NCBI GenBank assembly: GCA_902802265.1
Contig: CADCLN010000017.1
Location: 35,466-99,465, forward strand
Direction: 5' to 3'
Length of the DNA: 64,000 bases
Origin: an uncultured Bacteroidales bacterium
Lineage (GTDB): Bacteria > Bacteroidota > Bacteroidia > Bacteroidales > Bacteroidaceae
The position numbers and the translations under genes were made by a program. Below, in pieces: positions 34,988-43,965 of this stretch. Under the pieces are notes generated by a model. That model saw only the letters and a program-made list of their open reading frames with translations, was not told the DNA's origin and made no database searches. Numbering within the stretch: the stretch's first letter is position 1; every line of letters begins with the position of its first letter.

Positions 34988-36479
34988 AAAAGATTGGTTG
35001 TCACACAACAGCGTTTTTGTTTGGACATTAATAATAGCTGTGGGTGTGATTGTTTACGGGGCTGTATATAGTAGTACTTTAGGAGAAATTTCTGGAGCTT
35101 GCATGTCATGGGTGAGCTACTATTTTGGATGGCTCTACATTTTGTCTGTGGTTTCTTTCATCGGTTTCTGTTTTTGGATATCGCTCAGTAAATATGGAAA
35201 AGTGAAATTGGGTAAAGATGATTCGGAGCCTGAGTTTAGCGCATTTTCCTGGTATGCTATGCTATTCTGTGGAAGTACTGGCATAGGACTTGTATTCTGG
35301 AGTATTGCTGAGCCTTTGTCTCATTATGCGGCACCTCCTTATGGTATAGAGGCAGGAACAATAAATGCCATAGACTTTTCTATCCGTACTTGCTACTTGC
35401 ATTGGGGTATCACTCAGTGGGTGTGCTTCGCTGTGGTTGGCCTGGGCATTGCTTATTTCCAATTCCGTAAAGGAAAGAATTCTCAGTTAAGTAATCTTCT
35501 GTCACCATTGGTCGGAGAAAAACAGGTCAATGGGTGGTTTGGAAAATTTATTGATGGATTTTCTGTTGTAGTTTCCTTTGCAGGTGTAGCTACATCCCTG
35601 GGATTGGGCGTATCTCAAATCTGTGGAGGATTGCACCATCTGTTTGGTATTCCCAAGACAGAAAACACCATTCTCATGATTATTATCCTGATTACCCTCG
35701 TGTTTATCATTAGTGCCGTTACAGGTATTTATAGAGGCATTAAAATTCTATCTAACCTGAACACTTATCTGGCTTTAGCCCTATTGGTATTGGCTTTCAT
35801 TGTCGGTCCACAAATTACAATATTAAATAATCTGACTAATAGTGTGGGGCAACATATCCAGTATTTTTTTCAAGATGTGTTTATGATTAACGCATTTGGC
35901 AATAACGACTGGGTGATGAATTGGCGTGTGTTTTATTATGCTTGGTTTGTAGCATGGGTTCCATTTGTTGGCATGTTTGTTGCCAGAATATCCAAGGGGC
36001 GTACCATACGAGAATTTATCACAGGGGTGGTGATTGTGCCAACATTATTCACTATTCTTTGGCTCTCGGTATTCAGTGCCATTGCTTTGAACGCAGTTCA
36101 AGACTGGAGTTTGGAAAGTGTTCAAAAATTGATAGCTTCTCCAGAAACGGCAGTCTTTATTGTGTTTAGCAATTATCCTTTGAGTCAAGTTATTTCAATT
36201 ATGATTATAGTATTGTTGGGAGTGTTTTTTATTACTTCTGCAGATTCGGCAACTTACTCATTGAGTGTAATGACTTCCAATGGCGACATTAACCCGCCTG
36301 TATATAAAAAGGTTGTATGGGGTATTGTGGTAGCCACGATTGCCTACATTCTATTATCTGCAGGCAGCTTAAAACCCCTCCAGACAATCTCTATTGCAGC
36401 GACATTGCCATTCTTGGTAATAATGATTGCTGTGATGCCAGCATTAGTAAAGGATTTAAGAAAAACTCCTAAAGAATGA
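34968..36479 (+). CDS. BCCT-family transporter (betaine/carnitine/choline type)
   Basis: Twelve-helix secondary transporter for trimethylammonium or similar compounds. The start is TTG 34968, inside the end of the ATP-grasp gene, with GAGGAG at 34952-34957 about 10 nt before it, one of the few Shine-Dalgarno sequences in this window. Family motifs: 'FCGSTGIGLVFWSIAEPLSHY', 'HWGITQWVCFAVVGL', and the TM8 region 'YYAWFVAWVPFVGMFVARISKGR'. In BetP this segment is YWAWWISWSPF, with several Trp forming the cation box; here two Trp remain and two positions are Tyr and Phe, so the ligand may differ. Overlaps the next start as ATGA. A BCCT transporter is not a usual member of capsule loci. Confidence 0.92.
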   Translation: MRTKLSKKDWLSHNSVFVWTLIIAVGVIVYGAVYSSTLGEISGACMSWVSYYFGWLYILSVVSFIGFCFWISLSKYGKVKLGKDDSEPEFSAFSWYAMLFCGSTGIGLVFWSIAEPLSHYAAPPYGIEAGTINAIDFSIRTCYLHWGITQWVCFAVVGLGIAYFQFRKGKNSQLSNLLSPLVGEKQVNGWFGKFIDGFSVVVSFAGVATSLGLGVSQICGGLHHLFGIPKTENTILMIIILITLVFIISAVTGIYRGIKILSNLNTYLALALLVLAFIVGPQITILNNLTNSVGQHIQYFFQDVFMINAFGNNDWVMNWRVFYYAWFVAWVPFVGMFVARISKGRTIREFITGVVIVPTLFTILWLSVFSAIALNAVQDWSLESVQKLIASPETAVFIVFSNYPLSQVISIMIIVLLGVFFITSADSATYSLSVMTSNGDINPPVYKKVVWGIVVATIAYILLSAGSLKPLQTISIAATLPFLVIMIAVMPALVKDLRKTPKE

Positions 36480-37129
36480 AAAAGATAATGATGGTGCTGA
36501 TAATGACTACGGCAGTCATTACAACAAAGGCGCAGGTTCCTTATTTTGCAAGTACTGTTGGAGATGGTAAGCTGTATGGTTATACTTCATTGAAGGTTCG
36601 TCCAAGCATCAATGCCCAGGAAACATATACAACCTTTCAATATGGTTTAGGTAACTACACAGCATTAGGTCTTGACCTTTATACGGGTGTTGGCCATAAT
36701 TATGCTGGCTATTTGTTCCGTGCTGGTTATAAGTTTAACAAAAGGTTTGGTATTGGTGGGCAGATAACGCCTTCTTTTGATCTGAGCAATAATTTTAAGT
36801 TCAGCTATCTTACCTCTGCCCTTTATATGAATGGCGCAATTTCTAAAGACGGAAACTTCTTTTGGTGTAGCAACACATGGTGGGGAGTAAATGATGGTGC
36901 TGATAATACTTTGACAAATTGGGAATATCTTGGCTATTCCATTCCTTTAAAAAATGGTCACAGTGTTACGCCGATGGTTGGTGCTATTCATTCATGGATG
37001 TTTGATCAGGATGTGGACATTGCTGTGGGAATCTACTATTCAATTAAGAGTTGGAACATCTATCTATGGGGAAATGATTTTTTGAAAGACCATCCTCGTA
37101 TAGTGGTAGGTGTTGATTTTGCTTTATAA
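36476..37129 (+). CDS. Small outer-membrane beta-barrel-like protein
   Basis: 217 residues with a signal peptide (MKKIMMVLIMTTAVITTKAQ). The mature part alternates aromatic and polar residues in about ten strands ('TYTTFQYGLGNYTALGLDLY', 'YAGYLFRAGYKFNKRFGIGG') and ends 'IVVGVDFAL', with the C-terminal aromatic pattern of outer-membrane barrels. I see no named family. It is translationally coupled to the BCCT gene (ATGA overlap), which suggests it helps the same compound across the outer membrane or responds to it. It could alternatively be a structural barrel of the capsule export path. Confidence 0.65.
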   Translation: MKKIMMVLIMTTAVITTKAQVPYFASTVGDGKLYGYTSLKVRPSINAQETYTTFQYGLGNYTALGLDLYTGVGHNYAGYLFRAGYKFNKRFGIGGQITPSFDLSNNFKFSYLTSALYMNGAISKDGNFFWCSNTWWGVNDGADNTLTNWEYLGYSIPLKNGHSVTPMVGAIHSWMFDQDVDIAVGIYYSIKSWNIYLWGNDFLKDHPRIVVGVDFAL

Positions 37130-37143
37130 AACAATTGTGCTAC

Positions 37144-38301
37144 ATGGAAAGAGAATTATTAAACCATAAATTTATCGTTTTCTGTCAAGACCACTATAAT
37201 CCACTCGGAATTATCAGAAGCTTAGGCGAAAAAGGTATTAGAACGACAGTAATTTTGGAGTCTGAGCATCCTGTTATGATTAACCATTGCAGGCATGTTG
37301 AGAAACTTCACCTTGTCAAAACAAAAGAAGAAGGCTTGCAGATATTGATGAATTTATACTGCGATGAACCAGAAAAGCCATTCCTCTATACAGCAAGCGA
37401 TGATATAACCTCATTACTCGATTTACATTATGACGAGTTGATTGACAAATTCTATTTCTTTCATGGCGGGGAGCAAGGCGTTGTGACACACTACATGGAC
37501 AAGGAGAATATCTGTAAGTTGGCAGTAAAACATGGATGCGAGATAGCAAAGACGGAAATAGTTACTCCTGGAACTTTACCATCAGTTGTTAGCTATCCTT
37601 TAATGACAAAGGCAATCATATCAACATTGGGGGGCTGGAAAAGTGATTCATTTATATGCTACAATGAGCAGGAATTAACAGAAGCCTATAAACATATTCG
37701 CAGCCCCAAAGTATTACTTCAGGAATATATCACAAAGAAGAATGAGCTATGTCTGGATGGTTTCTGCTTCAATGGAGGCGAAGAAGTCTACATACCTTAT
37801 TATAGTAATTATCTTCGTTTCAGTAACAAAAGCTATGGCCCCTATATGGTGCTAAAACCTTTCTTGGATGAAAAGGTGATGGGGCAGGTGAAATCCATTT
37901 TAAAAGAAGTGGGATTTACGGGGATATTTTCAGTGGAATTTCTGATAGACAAAGACGACAAACTATATTTCTTGGAAGTGAACTTCCGTAATTCCACATG
38001 GAGTTATGCCTATACATGTGGAGGCTATAATATGCCTTATCTTTGGGCGAAGGCAACAGTGGAGGGGGAACTTGATTTATCAAATATAGATCCATTGAAG
38101 GAATATACCGCTATGGTAGAGCCTGATGATTTTGTGGAAAATGTGTTAAAGCAAAAAAAAGTTGGTGTTTTAGAATGGATTAAAGAAGTGAGAAAGGCAA
38201 AATGTTATTATTGGAACAAAGCAGACCAATGTCCGTTTTGGTGCTATCTTTGGATGAGATTGTGGAGACCCATAAAGAAGAAATTACAAACAAAAAAGTA
38301 G
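37144..38301 (+). CDS. ATP-grasp protein, copy 2
   Basis: About 385 residues from ATG 37144 (MERELLNHKF); a TTG three codons earlier is less likely. Same architecture as the protein at 33836: 'NPLGIIRSLGEKGI', ATP-binding segment 'YPLMTKAIISTLGGWKSD' and metal-binding 'SVEFLIDKDDKLYFLEVNFRNS' near 275-295 (E and N of the E...E-N pattern present). The two copies flank the BCCT/beta-barrel pair, so the four genes form one cassette. By family it makes an amide-type bond using ATP; which acid and amine is not visible. The C-terminal 40 residues are rich in Trp, Tyr and Lys and may lie at the membrane. Confidence 0.82.
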   Translation: MERELLNHKFIVFCQDHYNPLGIIRSLGEKGIRTTVILESEHPVMINHCRHVEKLHLVKTKEEGLQILMNLYCDEPEKPFLYTASDDITSLLDLHYDELIDKFYFFHGGEQGVVTHYMDKENICKLAVKHGCEIAKTEIVTPGTLPSVVSYPLMTKAIISTLGGWKSDSFICYNEQELTEAYKHIRSPKVLLQEYITKKNELCLDGFCFNGGEEVYIPYYSNYLRFSNKSYGPYMVLKPFLDEKVMGQVKSILKEVGFTGIFSVEFLIDKDDKLYFLEVNFRNSTWSYAYTCGGYNMPYLWAKATVEGELDLSNIDPLKEYTAMVEPDDFVENVLKQKKVGVLEWIKEVRKAKCYYWNKADQCPFWCYLWMRLWRPIKKKLQTKK

Positions 38302-38313
38302 GACTGGATTATT

Positions 38314-39231
38314 ATGAACTTAAAACAATACAAAAAACAACTACAAGAATCTGCATGGCTTCTTGGCATTTGTGAGAATGGTTTTGATGACCTGAAATCT
38401 AATCGTATTCATTGGATAGACAATGGTAAGTATGAAGGAAAGAAATGGTTTGCTGACCCATTTATTTTGGAATATAATGACGAGCGAATAATACTGCTTG
38501 TAGAAGAGTTTGACTACAAAGTACACCGTGGTAGAATAGCTCGTTTGTTTGTTGACAGAAAATCATGGGAAATAACAGACTGTAAAATCATTCTCGATTT
38601 AGAAACGCATTTATCATTTCCTATGATATGGCGAGAAGATAATCATATATATGTTTGTCCTGAAAACTACGCATCTGGAGCACTAAATCTCTATGAATAC
38701 GACAAAGAGGGAGAATTTCTTACCTTAATAAAGCCACTGATTAAGAAGAAACTAACAGATGCCATCTTGTATAAGGATGAAACTGGATATTATATATTAT
38801 CAACATATATACCTACTCCAAATGGCAAGAAGCTTACAGTTTACCATTCTGTCAACTTTGATGGTAATTATGAAGAAGTCCAAGAGGTGAGTTTTAAAGA
38901 AAATATAGCTCGCAATGCAGGGAAAATGTTCGTGTATAATGGCAATTTAATCAGACCGGCTCAAGTTTGTAACGATAGTTATGGTCAAGCCTTGTCATTC
39001 CAAGAAGTTAAAAGAGACAAAGATTGCCTGTATTCTTTCAAAGAAAAATATCGTTTCCTTTCACCGCATCTTCACTATAAGATAGGTTCTCATACATTTA
39101 ATCAACATCCAAATGGTATGGCCGTGATAGATGTGAAGGGTTGGCGATATCCGATAGTAGGATTTCTTATAAAGCGTATAGGAAACATCTTTGTTAAACT
39201 CGGCCTAAAAAATGCTTACAGGCCTCAATAA
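38314..39231 (+). CDS. GINT1 N-terminal-domain-like beta-propeller protein
   Basis: A 305-residue cytoplasmic protein with 'WFADPFILEYNDERIILLVEEF' (30-70), 'HLSFPMIWREDNHIYVCPE' and 'FNQHPNGMAV'. This order matches the five-bladed propeller domain found at the N-terminus of glucosamine inositolphosphorylceramide transferase 1 (GINT1) and in bacterial capsule loci. The domain resembles GH43-type propellers, but its role in bacterial loci is unknown; modification of the repeat unit is a guess. It lies 12 bp behind the second ATP-grasp gene and 7 bp before a glycosyltransferase, so it is part of the operon. Confidence 0.7.
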   Translation: MNLKQYKKQLQESAWLLGICENGFDDLKSNRIHWIDNGKYEGKKWFADPFILEYNDERIILLVEEFDYKVHRGRIARLFVDRKSWEITDCKIILDLETHLSFPMIWREDNHIYVCPENYASGALNLYEYDKEGEFLTLIKPLIKKKLTDAILYKDETGYYILSTYIPTPNGKKLTVYHSVNFDGNYEEVQEVSFKENIARNAGKMFVYNGNLIRPAQVCNDSYGQALSFQEVKRDKDCLYSFKEKYRFLSPHLHYKIGSHTFNQHPNGMAVIDVKGWRYPIVGFLIKRIGNIFVKLGLKNAYRPQ

Positions 39232-39238
39232 TTAAAAT

Positions 39239-40291
39239 ATGCGTATAGTTCATTTAGTTTGGGGATTAAGCGTTGGAGGCATTCAGACAATGTTGGTGGA
39301 TATTGCCAACGAACAGGTTAAGAACCATCATGTTGCTATTTTTGTCGTGAATGATATTGTTGATGAAGTTCTGATTTCAAATCTGGACAAACGAATAAAA
39401 TTGGTTTGTATCGGTAGACAACCTGGTAGCCGAAGCTATCTTCCCATTATCAAATTGAATTTCAAAATACGAGCATTCCATCCAGATATTATTCATTGTC
39501 ACGAGGATAAATTGACAAAATTATTAATGGGGAAAATATGCCCTTTAATCCGCACTATTCATAATACACATAGTAGTTCTGAGGAATACCCAAATTTCAA
39601 AAGATTATGTTGTATTTCTAAAGCAGTCAAAAATTATACTGCCAAGCAGGGGTTTTCTGATGGCGTTGTTGTATATAATGGTATTCATACAGATAATATT
39701 TCAAAGCGCACCATGCCTTTCTTGTTATCCAAAGGAGAACCATGCAAATGCGTGTGTGTTGGCAGATTGCAACCCATGAAGGGGCAAATAATTTTGATAG
39801 AGGCGTTCAATATTTTGGTTAATCAAAGGCAAAAAACAGGCTTTTCATTAGATTTAATAGGCGAAGGAGAGTCTAAGGGTGAATTGCAGGCCATGGTAAG
39901 TAGATATGGATTAAAATCTTATGTCCATTTCTTGGGAAGTTTGCCAAGAGAAATGTTCTATCCTAAATTGAAAGATTACGACCTCTTTATCCTTCCTAGT
40001 ATAAGTGAAGGTTTTGGTCTGACGTTAGCTGAAGCCTGTGCGGCTAAAATTCCTGTCATCACCTGCAATCTTGAAGGTCCAATGGAGATAATATCCAATG
40101 GGCGTTATGGTCGAAGTTTTAAGGTTGGTGATGCTAACGATTTAGCAGATGTGTTGATTTGCCATATAGAGCAAGGAGTAAAAGTTGACCAAATAGAGGA
40201 AGCTTATAATTACGTAAGGACACATTTTGATGTGAAAGTCACAGCTTCGGAATATGTAAAACAATACGAACTTATAATGGACCACAGTTAG
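39239..40291 (+). CDS. Glycosyltransferase family 4
   Basis: Retaining GT-B transferase. 'HLVWGLSVGGIQTMLVDIA' is the family N-terminus with the GG-Q/E acceptor loop, 'CVGRLQPMKGQIILIEAF' opens the donor half, and 'PSISEGFGLTLAEACAAKIPVI' is the E-x7-E motif. 350 residues with no signal or membrane span; it acts at the cytoplasmic face. It starts 7 bp after the preceding stop. Sugar specificity cannot be read from the sequence. Confidence 0.92.
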   Translation: MRIVHLVWGLSVGGIQTMLVDIANEQVKNHHVAIFVVNDIVDEVLISNLDKRIKLVCIGRQPGSRSYLPIIKLNFKIRAFHPDIIHCHEDKLTKLLMGKICPLIRTIHNTHSSSEEYPNFKRLCCISKAVKNYTAKQGFSDGVVVYNGIHTDNISKRTMPFLLSKGEPCKCVCVGRLQPMKGQIILIEAFNILVNQRQKTGFSLDLIGEGESKGELQAMVSRYGLKSYVHFLGSLPREMFYPKLKDYDLFILPSISEGFGLTLAEACAAKIPVITCNLEGPMEIISNGRYGRSFKVGDANDLADVLICHIEQGVKVDQIEEAYNYVRTHFDVKVTASEYVKQYELIMDHS

Positions 40292-40343
40292 GTATCTAAC
40301 TATGCCGGACGGGCTTCGTGATGATAGAAAATAGTATTGGGAA

Positions 40344-41552
40344 ATGAATATTAACAGCCATCCTGTAATAAATGAGTGTACTAGTTGCCAGATGTGTTCG
40401 GCAGTATGTTCTCGGAATGCCATAGCTATCAGACTTAATGAGGATGGTTTTTATCGTCCTTATGTGGATGAGATTATTTGTACAGATTGTGGGCTATGTA
40501 CTCTGGTTTGCTATAAATATGATAATGACATTAAAGTGACTTCTTCTGAAGATGTTGAAAAAATAGATGTCTATTCTGCTCAACACGTATCTGATACTCT
40601 GCTTGAAAAAGTAACTTCAGGTGGTGTGGCTGATGTATTAGCAAAAGAATTAATTGACCAAGGTTTTGTCTGTGTTGGTGTTACTTATAACGAAGATAAT
40701 CATCGAGCCGAACACATCATGGCATCAACAATAAGGGAAACAGATGCATTCAGAGGATCGAAATATATCCAGTCATATAGTGTTGATGCTTTCAAATACC
40801 TTGTTAAGAATATACGAACAACTAAATTTGCTGTATTCGGGTTGCCTTGCCATATCTATGCTATTAACAAGTTTCTGATGTTGCGCAATCAAAGGGATAA
40901 CTGCATATTGGTTGACCTTTTTTGCCATGGCTGTCCATCTATGCATCTGTGGACTAAATATGAACAAGATATCAAAAGATTGGTAGGCAACAAAAAATTC
41001 GATGATGTACAGTTCCGCAGTAAAGTGAAAGGATGGGGAACATTTCATGTGGCAATAGGGATAGATGGTAAGAATGCATTTGTAAGTACGCCTAGAAAAG
41101 ATGAATTCTATTCACTTTTCTTTTCTGACATGGTTCTTAATGATGCTTGTTCTGACTGCTTGTTGCGAAGCACAATGGAATATACCGACATTCGACTTGG
41201 TGATTTTTGGGGAAAGAGATATTTGAACAACAAGAAAGGAGTTTCAGCTGTTGCAATTGTTTCTGAGAGAGGGGAACAAGTGTTTAAAGCTATAATGGAT
41301 AGTTTTAAAACGGAGAAAAGTTCTATGAAAGAGGTTCTTGTAAAGCAGAGTTATGGTATAGTTTATTCTCCTGACTCGACCATACGCAAAATGCTGCTTG
41401 ATGCTTTAAAAGATAAAGACAAATCATTGAAGGGAATTGAAGAATTGTATTATAGTAAGCAAGGATTTATACCAAATTTAAAAAGGCTTATAAAATTGAT
41501 AGATTGGTATTTGCCATTTAACTTTACTAATTTTTTAAAGCGATTTGCTTAA
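40344..41552 (+). CDS. F420-hydrogenase/dehydrogenase beta-subunit-like protein, copy 2
   Basis: 402 residues, same domain order as 29306-30466: two ferredoxin motifs 'CTSCQMCSAVC' and 'CTDCGLCTLVC', then the FrhB-like domains with 'LEKVTSGGVADVLAKELI', 'FRGSKYIQSY' and 'FAVFGLPCHIYAINKF'. The two copies are clearly diverged. As in the first case a pyruvyl transferase follows, but here one glycosyltransferase lies in between. The repeated pairing suggests that the Fe-S/flavin protein works on the same glycan as the pyruvyl transferase. Its electron donor is unknown. Confidence 0.87.
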   Translation: MNINSHPVINECTSCQMCSAVCSRNAIAIRLNEDGFYRPYVDEIICTDCGLCTLVCYKYDNDIKVTSSEDVEKIDVYSAQHVSDTLLEKVTSGGVADVLAKELIDQGFVCVGVTYNEDNHRAEHIMASTIRETDAFRGSKYIQSYSVDAFKYLVKNIRTTKFAVFGLPCHIYAINKFLMLRNQRDNCILVDLFCHGCPSMHLWTKYEQDIKRLVGNKKFDDVQFRSKVKGWGTFHVAIGIDGKNAFVSTPRKDEFYSLFFSDMVLNDACSDCLLRSTMEYTDIRLGDFWGKRYLNNKKGVSAVAIVSERGEQVFKAIMDSFKTEKSSMKEVLVKQSYGIVYSPDSTIRKMLLDALKDKDKSLKGIEELYYSKQGFIPNLKRLIKLIDWYLPFNFTNFLKRFA

Positions 41553-41597
41553 AAAGATTGGTGTGCAGACTCTCATTTTTTATAAAATAATAACACA

Positions 41598-42704
41598 ATG
41601 ATAAAAAGTTTTTTTGCTTTTGGAAATTTCGGGAAAATGACAGAAGTTCCCAAAAGTGGTGGACAATCATCTGCACGAAGAGTAGTTGCAGGATTAGAAA
41701 AGATGGGATATGGGGTAGTCACTATTTCAAGACGTCGTTGCGTCACAGAAGGTAAACTTGTCCATTTTTTAGAAACTCATTTGTTTGCCATTATAGATTT
41801 GATCAAGATTTTAAAACACATCATGTTTGGCAACCGTAAAACAAGTGCCTTTCTGATGCTTACATACGGAGGTGGTTTAGCTCCTTACGAACTTATAATA
41901 ACCCTTGTAGTACGTCTTCTTGGTTATAAGTCTGTTACATATATGAAGGGTGGTCAGTTTATGGATTTCTATAATAAGGGGACGAAGTTCTATCAATGGC
42001 TTGTTAAGAAGAATATGGATTTACAGGCTCAAGTATGGTTTGAGGGGATTCCTTCACTTGAGATTGTGAAAAAAATCAGCAATACGCATGTTGTTTATTA
42101 TCCGAACTATTTGACAGATGACAATATTGTAGATCCAATTCCTCTTAAAACTAAAGACAAGTTGAATCTTCTATATTTTGGCCGTATAACACCTGATAAG
42201 AATGTTGATGTAATCATTAAAGCATTTAATATTTTGTGCAAGAAATATGACGATGTGTATCTTACTATCATCGGAGGTTCAGGATTCAGCAAATCTTATG
42301 TGAAAGAAATCGATGCCATGATAGAAGATTCATCCTATAAGAACCATATTGTCCGAAAGGGTTTAACTCCATTCGCTGAGATTAAGGAGATTATGCTGTC
42401 ACAACACATGTTCGTATTCCCATCAAATGCACGTTGTGAAGGGCATTCCAATTCATTAAATGAAGCTATGGGTCAAGGTTTGGTTCCAATAGTAAGTGAT
42501 TATCATTTTAATCGTGCTATCGTTGGTGATGACAGATTGATTGTTGATGGTTTTGAGCCTCAAGCTTATGCTGACAAAATTTCATACATTAGAGAGTGTT
42601 GCAATTTGCAAGAAATCTCCATTAAAATGAGGAATAGAGTGAAAGATAATTTTTCGTTTGCCATTGTAAATAACCGCATTTATAAAGAGCTTCAAAAAAT
42701 ATAA
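41598..42704 (+). CDS. Glycosyltransferase family 4
   Basis: 368 residues. 'GGQSSARRVVAGLEKMGYGVV' near the N-terminus, 'LLYFGRITPDKNVDVIIKAF' at the donor domain start, and 'FPSNARCEGHSNSLNEAMGQGLVPIV' as the E-x7-E motif identify a GT-B family 4 enzyme. It is soluble or peripheral and acts on the lipid-linked intermediate. It is preceded by a 45-bp gap and followed after 14 bp by the second pyruvyl transferase. Confidence 0.9.
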   Translation: MIKSFFAFGNFGKMTEVPKSGGQSSARRVVAGLEKMGYGVVTISRRRCVTEGKLVHFLETHLFAIIDLIKILKHIMFGNRKTSAFLMLTYGGGLAPYELIITLVVRLLGYKSVTYMKGGQFMDFYNKGTKFYQWLVKKNMDLQAQVWFEGIPSLEIVKKISNTHVVYYPNYLTDDNIVDPIPLKTKDKLNLLYFGRITPDKNVDVIIKAFNILCKKYDDVYLTIIGGSGFSKSYVKEIDAMIEDSSYKNHIVRKGLTPFAEIKEIMLSQHMFVFPSNARCEGHSNSLNEAMGQGLVPIVSDYHFNRAIVGDDRLIVDGFEPQAYADKISYIRECCNLQEISIKMRNRVKDNFSFAIVNNRIYKELQKI

Positions 42705-42718
42705 TTTTCTAAAGAACC

Positions 42719-43864
42719 ATGAAGATTGGCATAATTACAATATTTAATGTAAATAATTATGGTGCAGAACTGCAATGTTATGCATTATATAAAAAGTTGC
42801 AAAAAATGGGATATGATTCGGAGATCATTAACTATCTCTTCGGCATTAACCCTAAACATAAATTTGATGGAGAAAAAAGGACAGTATCTATTTCCTTTAA
42901 ACAAATCATCAAGGTAAAGTTGTTGCCCATAGTGCAAAATTTGTTATGCTTATTTCATCCGAAAAATAAGAAAATTCGGAATCAGCGATTTAATGTTTTT
43001 CATGCGACATATAATCATTTAACAACAACTATTTATCCTTCTGTAAAATCATTATACTATGCTGATTTTAATTATGATATTATTTGTGTTGGAAGTGATC
43101 AAGTTTGGAATTACATGAAGGGCTATTCTTTGGAGCCCTTTTTTGCCAGTTTTGCCAGAAAGGGCACAAAGAAAATCTCTTATGGATCAAGCATCGGTTT
43201 GTCTTCCCTTTCAAAAGAAGCGGAAAGTGTGTTTAGAAATGCATTAAAGGATTTTTCAAGTTTATCAGTGCGCGAGCAACAAGCGTCAGTATTATTAAAA
43301 AAGATATTGCATAAAGAAATAGATGTTGTTCTTGACCCAACACTTCTTCTTAATAATAAAGAATGGCTTGAAGTTGCGCAATTTGGCATGTGCCCTCCTA
43401 ACAAATATATTTTAGTGTATATTGTAACTATCAAACCATGTAATTATGTGCTAAAATTAGCTAGGCACATAGCTAAACAAAGAAATTTGCAAATTGTCCG
43501 TATTTGTCGTGATGCTTATCCAGAATTTTCCGGAAACGATGTTCAAGAAATAATGACAGCAGGGCCATCTGATTTTGTGGGTCTTTTTTCACGAGCTGAA
43601 TTCGTTGTTACCAATTCATTTCATGGAACAGTATTTTCAATAAATTTTTCAAAGCCATTCTATTCAATAATTAAAAAACATCATTCAACAAATAGTCGGT
43701 TGATTAGTATTCTTAAAAAACTAAACTTGGAGAATCGTATTGTTCCTGCAGGAAGTCCTTTGCCAGAAATACAGGATATAGACTTTTCAATACCAATAGA
43801 AAGATTGAACGAAGAGCGCCTGCATTCGGTGGAGTATTTAAGAAAGGCTTTGGTTGACAATTAA
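42719..43864 (+). CDS. Polysaccharide pyruvyl transferase family protein, copy 2
   Basis: 381 residues with the family start 'MKIGIITIFNVNNYGAELQCYAL', 'DIICVGSDQVWNY' near 125, 'VVLDPTLLLNNKEW' and 'FVVTNSFHGTVFSINFSKPF' near 300. All expected motif residues are intact, unlike copy 1, where the FHG motif is FHA. It should add a pyruvate ketal and so a negative charge to the glycan. It follows the glycosyltransferase by 14 bp and precedes the frameshifted acyltransferase. Confidence 0.92.
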   Translation: MKIGIITIFNVNNYGAELQCYALYKKLQKMGYDSEIINYLFGINPKHKFDGEKRTVSISFKQIIKVKLLPIVQNLLCLFHPKNKKIRNQRFNVFHATYNHLTTTIYPSVKSLYYADFNYDIICVGSDQVWNYMKGYSLEPFFASFARKGTKKISYGSSIGLSSLSKEAESVFRNALKDFSSLSVREQQASVLLKKILHKEIDVVLDPTLLLNNKEWLEVAQFGMCPPNKYILVYIVTIKPCNYVLKLARHIAKQRNLQIVRICRDAYPEFSGNDVQEIMTAGPSDFVGLFSRAEFVVTNSFHGTVFSINFSKPFYSIIKKHHSTNSRLISILKKLNLENRIVPAGSPLPEIQDIDFSIPIERLNEERLHSVEYLRKALVDN

Positions 43865-43965
43865 AAAGGAGCAACAAATTATACGAATAATAGTGATTTC
43901 ACAATATTCGTAAATTAAAGTGTTGAGGTTTTATTTTTAAATTAAAAGAATAAGAATTGGCATTG

